Shown: one piece after another, positions 58,791 through 64,000 of the stretch
Numbering within the stretch: position 1 is the first letter of the stretch
Layout: the number at the start of each line of letters is the position of its first letter
DNA from: Pseudomonas segetis
GTDB taxonomy: Bacteria; Pseudomonadota; Gammaproteobacteria; Pseudomonadales; Pseudomonadaceae
Reading direction: 5' to 3'
Length of the DNA stretch: 64,000 nucleotides
NCBI RefSeq assembly: GCF_900188155.1
Contig: NZ_FZOG01000002.1
Location: forward strand, 945,845 to 1,009,844
The notes under the pieces: generated by a model
Database searches by the model: none
The model's input: only the letters and a program-made list of their open reading frames with translations
What the model was told of the DNA's origin: nothing
Translations under genes and position numbers: made by a program

Positions 58791-59788
58791 TTGCCGTGCT
58801 CCCAGCCATCTTTCGGCGCGGCAAAGCGCCATACGATTGGGCGTGATTCACCATCGGCACGAACCAGGCCACCGTTATCAACGCCCAGCCAGGCGCCCTG
58901 TTCATCAATCTGCAGGGCTTCAACCCGCCCGAAAGTACTCGGGTAGCGTCGCGCATCGGTCAACACTTGATCGGCAAATGACCAGCAACGCTCAACTTCA
59001 CCATTACTCAAGGTACGCCGGCATATGCGATGGGCCTGGCGTTCAAGGGTGAAGAGCTTTTCTGCGTAATAGCTCACATCAGAAAAGTCCTTGGGTTGCG
59101 GTTTGCCGCCAAGCTTCTCGGGCGCAGGTACCTTGCCGCTCTCGCTGAGCAGTACACAGCCGCCGGTACAGCCCCAAACCGAGTTTTTCTTGTGCAGCAC
59201 CAACAACCCACGGCGCTGGCGTTCGGCGGCCAGCCACATGCGTTCACCTGCCGGGTCAATTGCAATACCTTCAAGCAATGCATTGAAGTGCAGCAGCATG
59301 CCACTACCCCGGGCCTGGCGCACCAACGATTCAGGCAACCGGAGCCATTCAGGGTCGGCCGCAACAGGCAACTGCAACACTGCCACCTTGGCTTCGCTGA
59401 CCAGGTAACGGTTTCCATTGGAGTCGCAGGTCATGCCCTCGAAGTCGAGCGAGCCGCCGCGCACCAGACCTGTCGCCCAGGCACGCATGCGAATCCCCCA
59501 GGGCAAGCCTGAATCGGGTGCAGGCGGAGCGGTAAACAGTTCGGGCTCAGCCTGCCAAACGCCCTCGCCACCGCTGAGACGGTAGATGCGACCATCATCC
59601 CGGTCCGAAACCGCCCACAGGGCATCACCGCACCAGGCAAAACCTGACAGGTTGCCCGCAGACATACCATCGACCGGGTGTTCACTGACGAGCTTGAGCG
59701 ACTCTTCAGGCTGAGCCATCGCCTGGGAAGCAGCCGCTACAAGTGGCGAAACAGCAAGCAACAGCAGGGCGTAAAGCGCACGCCTCAA
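58787..59788 (-). CDS. Esterase-like-activity-of-phytase family periplasmic protein
   Basis: A 333-residue exported protein with a signal peptide (about 1-24, ending AMA) and a beta-propeller-like domain of the phytase-like family (PF13449 type): LSGFAWCGDALWAVSDRDDG near the start, then FEGMTCDSNGNRYLVSE and EGIAIDPAGERMWLAAE. These Asp/Glu-rich turns probably bind calcium. The substrate is unknown. The start is TTG 59788, overlapping the parE stop as TTGA, with GAGG upstream. Four Cys residues may form disulphides. Confidence 0.8.
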   Translation of the reverse strand: MRRALYALLLLAVSPLVAAASQAMAQPEESLKLVSEHPVDGMSAGNLSGFAWCGDALWAVSDRDDGRIYRLSGGEGVWQAEPELFTAPPAPDSGLPWGIRMRAWATGLVRGGSLDFEGMTCDSNGNRYLVSEAKVAVLQLPVAADPEWLRLPESLVRQARGSGMLLHFNALLEGIAIDPAGERMWLAAERQRRGLLVLHKKNSVWGCTGGCVLLSESGKVPAPEKLGGKPQPKDFSDVSYYAEKLFTLERQAHRICRRTLSNGEVERCWSFADQVLTDARRYPSTFGRVEALQIDEQGAWLGVDNGGLVRADGESRPIVWRFAAPKDGWEHGK

Positions 59789-61674
59789 AGCAGAACCTCA
59801 GCCAGATCACCTTTGGACTCAAGCCACGCCTTGCGATCGCTCGCGCGTTTTTTCGCCAGCAGCATGTCCATTATTTCCTGGGTCGCGGGGTAATCATCCA
59901 GCGTCAACTGCACCAGCCGTCGCGTATTCGGGTCCATGGTGGTCTCACGCAACTGCGGCGGGTTCATCTCACCCAGGCCCTTGAATCGAGTGACCTGAGG
60001 TTTGCCGCGACGCTTCTCGGCTACCAGGCGGTCCAGGATACCGTCACGCTCGGCATCATCAAGGGCGTAGAAAATCTCTTTGCCCAAGTCGATCCGGTAC
60101 AACGGCGGCATTGCGACGAAGATGTGCCCGGCATCGACCAGGGCACGGAAATGCTGGACAAACAATGCACAGAGCAAGGTTGCGATGTGCAGGCCGTCGG
60201 AGTCGGCGTCGGCGAGAATGCAGATCTTGCCGTAGCGCAGTTGCGCCAGGTCGCTGGAGCCGGGATCGATACCAATGGCCACAGCAATGTCGTGCACTTC
60301 TTGCGAGGCCAAAACTTCGCTGCCGTCGACTTCCCAGGTGTTAAGGATCTTGCCGCGCAACGGCATGATCGCCTGAAACTCCTTGTCGCGTGCTTGCTTG
60401 GCCGAACCGCCGGCGGAGTCACCCTCAACCAGAAACAGTTCGGAGCGCATGGGGTCCTGCCCCGCACAATCAGCCAGCTTGCCCGGCAATGCTGGCCCTT
60501 GAGTGATTTTCTTGCGCTCGACCTTCTTGCCCGCCTTGAGGCGCCGGTTTGCATTGCTGATCGCAAGCTCGGCCAACTGCTGGCCAAATTCAGGGTGCGC
60601 GTTCAGCCACAGGCTGAAGGCATCCTTGACCACACCCGAGACAAAAGCCGCAGCTTCACGCGAAGAAAGGCGTTCCTTGGTCTGTCCACTGAACTGGGCG
60701 TCCTGCATCTTCATCGACAAGACGAAAGCAATTCGCTCCCAGATATCTTCCGGAGCCAACTTGACCCCGCGCGGCAGCAAGTTGCGGAACTCGCAAAACT
60801 CACGCATGGCATCAAGCAGGCCCTGGCGCAGTCCATTGACGTGCGTACCGCCCTGGGCCGTCGGAATCAGGTTGACGTAGCTTTCCTGGACACTGTCGCC
60901 GCCCTCGGGCAACCACAACAGCGCCCAGTCGACGGCTTCCTTGTTACCCGACAAGCTGCCACAGAATGGTTCATCCGGCAGGCGTTGATACTCGCTGACG
61001 GCATCGACCAAATAGGAGCGCAAGCCATCTTCAAACAACCATTCGACACGCTCGCCACTGGCCTTGTCTTCGAAGCTGACGCTCAGGCCCGGGCACAGTA
61101 CCGCCTTGGCCTTGAGCACGTGCTTGAGGCGACTGATGGAAAACTTGGGGGAATCGAAATACTTGCCATCGGGCCAGAAGTGCACGCTGGTACCGGTATT
61201 GCGCTTGCCCACGGTGCCGACGACTTCGAGTTCACTGGCCTTGAAGCCGTTTTCGAAGGTCATGCGGTATTCACTGGCGTCGCGCTTGACCCGCACCTCG
61301 ACCAGGGTCGACAAGGCGTTGACCACGGAAATACCAACTCCGTGCAAACCGCCGGAGAACTGGTAGTTCTTGTTGGAAAACTTACCGCCGGCATGGAGCT
61401 TGGTAAAAATCAGCTCGACCCCGGGCACCCCTTCATCGGGGTGGATATCAACCGGCATGCCGCGGCCGTCATCGGTGACTTCGAGGGAATTATCCTCGTG
61501 CAGGATCACCTGAATGCTGCGGGCATGCCCGGCGAGCGCCTCATCGACCGAGTTGTCGATGACTTCCTGGGCCAAGTGATTGGGGCGACTGGTATCGGTA
61601 TACATGCCCGGGCGCTTGCGCACCGGGTCAAGACCGGAAAGGACTTCGATGGCATCGGCGTTATAACTGGCCAT
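59785..61674 (-). CDS. parE: DNA topoisomerase IV subunit B
   Basis: A 629-residue GHKL ATPase subunit of topoisomerase IV. ATPase motifs: EVIDNSVDEALAGHA (about 37-51), DDGRGMPVDIHP, GLHGVGISVVNALS. The TOPRIM domain begins ELFLVEGDSAGGSAKQARD and has the DADSDGLHI metal site. Length is typical. It lies downstream of yqiA and is followed by the phytase-like and protease genes before parC, so both subunits are probably in one transcript. Confidence 0.97.
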   Translation of the reverse strand: MASYNADAIEVLSGLDPVRKRPGMYTDTSRPNHLAQEVIDNSVDEALAGHARSIQVILHEDNSLEVTDDGRGMPVDIHPDEGVPGVELIFTKLHAGGKFSNKNYQFSGGLHGVGISVVNALSTLVEVRVKRDASEYRMTFENGFKASELEVVGTVGKRNTGTSVHFWPDGKYFDSPKFSISRLKHVLKAKAVLCPGLSVSFEDKASGERVEWLFEDGLRSYLVDAVSEYQRLPDEPFCGSLSGNKEAVDWALLWLPEGGDSVQESYVNLIPTAQGGTHVNGLRQGLLDAMREFCEFRNLLPRGVKLAPEDIWERIAFVLSMKMQDAQFSGQTKERLSSREAAAFVSGVVKDAFSLWLNAHPEFGQQLAELAISNANRRLKAGKKVERKKITQGPALPGKLADCAGQDPMRSELFLVEGDSAGGSAKQARDKEFQAIMPLRGKILNTWEVDGSEVLASQEVHDIAVAIGIDPGSSDLAQLRYGKICILADADSDGLHIATLLCALFVQHFRALVDAGHIFVAMPPLYRIDLGKEIFYALDDAERDGILDRLVAEKRRGKPQVTRFKGLGEMNPPQLRETTMDPNTRRLVQLTLDDYPATQEIMDMLLAKKRASDRKAWLESKGDLAEVLL

Positions 61675-61772
61675 AGGGTCTCTTAATCATCAGTTAATCG
61701 AGAAATTCACAAAGTCGCTGGCTGCGCTGCCGAAAGTAAAAGGCAACGACGGCCAAGCGGAATCCGAGCCAT

Positions 61773-62381
61773 TCAAAGGCCAGAAAAATCGATATCGCTC
61801 CACAATTTGGGCGCAATACCGGCAAAAGCAAAGAGCATGGGCAAGCGCTGGGCAAACCCTTGGAAACCATGGTCGCCACCTGCTTGAATACGCAGCGCAC
61901 ATCCCCGGTAAAAAGCCTGGGCCTGGCGATAATCCAGGGTTTCATCCGCCGTTTGCAACCATACCTGATAACTCTCGGGGTCTTTAGGCGGCGCGACCTC
62001 CAACTCAGCCAAGGCGCTGACGTGATCGGCGGTCAGGTCCCAGGTTTCATCGCTGTAAAAGTTCTTTTGCGGTCCGAGGTAACCGTCAAACAGTGTATGC
62101 GGGCGAACAGCGGGGTTAATCAGCAGCGCTTTCAAGCCATGACGCTCAGCCAGATGCGTCGCATAGTAGCCGCCCAGAGAGCTGCCGACCAGCAACGGAC
62201 GACCCAGGGCTGCAATTTCGGACTCAATCTGCACAATGGCTTGGCGCGGATGATGATGCAATGCCGGAACCCGTAATTGCCCAGCCAGCCCCATGCTTGT
62301 CATCGCACGGCGCAGCTGACTGGCTTTAAGCGAGTCTGGTGAACTGTTAAGTCCATGCAAATAAAGGATAGTTTCAGTCAT
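61773..62381 (-). CDS. yqiA: YqiA-type alpha/beta-hydrolase (esterase)
   Basis: A 202-residue hydrolase. The nucleophile elbow is GSSLGGYYATHLAE (Ser near 70), the oxyanion strand is TILYLHGLNSSPDS, and the catalytic His is probably in GDHGFQGF near residue 178. The E. coli homologue YqiA is an esterase encoded between parE and cpdA, the same neighbours as here. The frame runs from 62432, but ATG 62381 (MTETILYLHG) is right. The natural substrate is unknown. Confidence 0.92.
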   Translation of the reverse strand: MTETILYLHGLNSSPDSLKASQLRRAMTSMGLAGQLRVPALHHHPRQAIVQIESEIAALGRPLLVGSSLGGYYATHLAERHGLKALLINPAVRPHTLFDGYLGPQKNFYSDETWDLTADHVSALAELEVAPPKDPESYQVWLQTADETLDYRQAQAFYRGCALRIQAGGDHGFQGFAQRLPMLFAFAGIAPKLWSDIDFSGL

Positions 62382-62474
62382 GGAGCAGGAGGCTACTCGT
62401 TCACGGCCACAGGCTGCAAGGGCCTGGTTCATGGTGCTTGTAGCAAAATACGAAGTGCCTGGCCGAGATGGCGG

Positions 62475-63290
62475 TCAATAGCCCTTGACGCTGTAATCGA
62501 CTTCGAAATCGATTCCGGTCACTCGCGATACGCCAGTTTCAATCCGCCCATCTGCAAACAGGCGCAGCCAGCGATAGCCTGGGGCACTGGTATCGACCTG
62601 AAACTCTTCACTACCCGGCGCAAACTGCACACAGGTCGAAGGCGAAGCCAGCAGCCGCACCGCGTTGCGCACTTGATCGAACTCTTGATGGATATGCCCC
62701 CAGAGTAGGCAGCGCACCTGCGGGAAACGCTCCACAATCGAAAACAGCGCATCGGGGTTGCGCAAGCCAATCGGGTCCATCCAGCGACTACCAATGGGAA
62801 CTGGATGATGATGCATGCAGATCATATGGTGGCGCTCGGGCGCCTCGCTTAGCGCTCGCTCCAGCAACGCCAATTGGCGATCACAGAGAAAGCCTGGCAC
62901 CGCCCCGGGAATTGCAGAGTCGAGCAGGATCACTCGCCAATTGCCAACATCAACCAGGGTATCGAGCAAGTTACTGCCGACACAGGCCGCCTGCATGGCT
63001 TGAATTTCATCGTGATTACCGGGAAACCAGCGCATCGGTGCACGGATAGCCGAAGTCATTTGCCGGAAACGAGTGTATGAGGCTTCACTGCCGTCTTGCG
63101 ACAAGTCGCCACTGGCCAACACGAGGTCGATTTGCGGCTGCTCTTCGAGAACCCGATCGATCACGCGCTGCAAGCTGTCCTCGGTATCCATACCTAGCAG
63201 CTTGCCATTAGCCTCGGCAAAAAGATGACTATCAGATAGCTGAACCAGCAGTATCGATGAGTCGGCGGTATTAGTTTGCGCGCTCGGCAA
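62475..63290 (-). CDS. cpdA: 3',5'-cyclic-AMP phosphodiesterase CpdA
   Basis: A 271-residue calcineurin-type metallophosphoesterase that hydrolyses cAMP. The dimetal motifs are all visible: QLSDSHLF, ASGDLSQDGS, PGNHDE, HHHPVPIG and LWGHIHQEF. In P. aeruginosa CpdA limits cAMP-Vfr signalling, which controls type IV pili and virulence. The start is TTG 63290 with AAGGAG seven bases upstream; no ATG is available before the conserved QLSDSH. Gene order nudF-yqiB-cpdA-yqiA-parE is the classic arrangement. Confidence 0.94.
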   Translation of the reverse strand: MPSAQTNTADSSILLVQLSDSHLFAEANGKLLGMDTEDSLQRVIDRVLEEQPQIDLVLASGDLSQDGSEASYTRFRQMTSAIRAPMRWFPGNHDEIQAMQAACVGSNLLDTLVDVGNWRVILLDSAIPGAVPGFLCDRQLALLERALSEAPERHHMICMHHHPVPIGSRWMDPIGLRNPDALFSIVERFPQVRCLLWGHIHQEFDQVRNAVRLLASPSTCVQFAPGSEEFQVDTSAPGYRWLRLFADGRIETGVSRVTGIDFEVDYSVKGY

Positions 63291-63747
63291 GGCCGTCTCC
63301 TTGAGCGGAATAGTTTAATTATGGCGGCTTGCATAGCGAGGGGAAACTCGATTTGCGCGGCCTGGTTCACAGAACCTGTGCACAACTGCAGCAAAACCAT
63401 CGGTTTCAGTGAACCAAACCCAGCAATCCCCCCAAACACTGCCCGCCCTATTCAACGACTTCGTCCTTGCCCAAGCCTTGCAAGTCCCGACGCAAGGCAC
63501 CGGCCAGTCTGTTAAATCCAGCGTAGCAAATGATGGGAGTTGTACAGGAGCCAAGTCACCCGGGCTGCGAAAAACGGGTTGCAGGGCCTCTCAGGCAGTG
63601 AAGGTGTGAAATGCGGCCAGCAGCGCCCTCGGCTTTAGTTGTTCCGAATAGGCATTATTCAGCAGAATCGTGCACGCGCCCAGGCTACAGCTCGTTCAGT
63701 CCAATGGCTGTGGGCAGCTTTCGACGCCCTTATATTTAAGAGGCTCC
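63291..63747. other. 457-base intergenic region upstream of cpdA
   Basis: No convincing gene on either strand; short frames here lack codon bias or ribosome sites. It contains TTCACAGAACCTGTGCACAA at 63366-63385, with a TCACA half-site (63367-63371) and the palindrome TGTGCACA, about 77 bases upstream of the cpdA start. Vfr regulates cpdA in P. aeruginosa, but the second half-site here is poor, so I do not call it a Vfr site. Confidence 0.4.
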
Positions 63748-64000
63748 CTAGATCTGCAGCTCGGCTTCATGCCCACACGCCAGGCAATGACTTAGCCACT
63801 CACCGAGGAAGAGATTGAGCTGGGTTTTCTCATCGGGCTGGTGCATGTCGGCATTGGGGTAGGGATAGACTCCACGGAAGCGCCGTGAGCTTTCGGCTCC
63901 CACCACTTCAGCCATGCGCGCATCGTGGTACACGCGCACCTCCAGCGCCGGGACCGGCAACCAGGGCAAGCTGTGCTCCTGGCGTACGCGGATCGTCGAG
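63748..64000 (-). CDS. yqiB: DUF1249 (YqiB-type) protein, 3' part only
   Basis: The last 84 codons of a gene that continues past the right edge. The frame stays open to base 64000, so the apparent TTG at 63969 is not the start. The visible part (VRVYHDARMAEVVGAESSRR, YPYPNADMHQPDEKTQLNLF, LSHCLACGHE) matches DUF1249/YqiB, normally found between nudF and cpdA. Its function is unknown. Confidence 0.88.
   Translation of the reverse strand, partial: STIRVRQEHSLPWLPVPALEVRVYHDARMAEVVGAESSRRFRGVYPYPNADMHQPDEKTQLNLFLGEWLSHCLACGHEAELQI

Noticed and set aside
59743..61686. 647-codon rightward frame opposite parE
   Set aside because: An antisense shadow of a conserved essential gene; the protein has no recognisable motif.
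63409..63609. 66-codon rightward frame in the cpdA upstream region
   Set aside because: GTG start without a Shine-Dalgarno, no recognisable motif; likely chance.

Overview
This window is a stretch of Pseudomonas chromosome (Gammaproteobacteria). The evidence is the gene order: rpsF-rpsR-rplI-dnaB-alr, rlmB-rnr, purA-hisZ, hflKC, hfq-hflX, miaA-mutL-amiB-tsaE-nnr, queG/orn/rsgA, motAB, rhdA-psd-fimX-serB, and parC/parE/cpdA. From memory this order closely follows that of P. aeruginosa PAO1. Single-protein markers agree: a FimX-type degenerate GGDEF-EAL protein, an Azotobacter-type rhodanese with Cys230, and ParC with Ser87/Glu91. The species cannot be named from the sequence alone. I see no rRNA genes, insertion sequences, integrase, prophage or CRISPR array. 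One tRNA gene (tRNA-Leu, CAG) is present.

Layout. 1-5.7 kb: two small membrane proteins, a YegD-like Hsp70-fold protein, a GNAT acetyltransferase and the radical-SAM protein YgiQ. 6.1-12.3 kb: a compact five-gene, same-strand cluster that looks like accessory DNA set between ygiQ and alr. It encodes a GNAT-fold-like protein of unknown family, a GH3-type acyl-adenylating enzyme, a tandem-GNAT protein, an EmrA/HlyD-type membrane fusion protein and an EmrB-type MFS exporter. Every junction is overlapping or coupled, so it reads as one make-and-export operon for an acyl conjugate of unknown structure. This is the best candidate in the window for an undescribed system. 12.4-16.2 kb: alr, a VOC protein, a WYL regulator and dnaB. 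16.3-22.1 kb: ribosomal proteins L9, S18 and S6 with an S6:S18-type leader, then rlmB and rnr. 22.2-27.3 kb: tRNA-Leu, a chemoreceptor, purA, hisZ and a DUF2065 protein. 27.4-37.5 kb: a long minus-strand run of hflC, hflK, hflX, hfq, miaA, mutL, amiB, tsaE and nnr.

37.6-43.2 kb: queG, orn, a membrane-anchored methyltransferase, rsgA and motAB. 43.4-54.9 kb: an HDOD protein, rhdA, psd, a 615-residue protein with a PilZ-like tail beside fimX, then thpR, serB and a serB-linked membrane protein whose C-terminus resembles a degenerate nucleotide cyclase. 55.0-64.0 kb: a PqiC-like lipoprotein, then a minus-strand run of parC, retropepsin-like protease, phytase-like periplasmic protein, parE, YqiA esterase, cpdA and, running off the right edge, a DUF1249 (YqiB) gene.

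Most of the window is housekeeping: translation, RNA decay, nucleotide and cofactor repair, mismatch repair, topoisomerase IV. A secondary theme is second-messenger and motility control (FimX, PilZ-like neighbour, HDOD, MotAB, chemoreceptor, CpdA). Six genes appear to start with TTG, several with strong upstream Shine-Dalgarno sequences.
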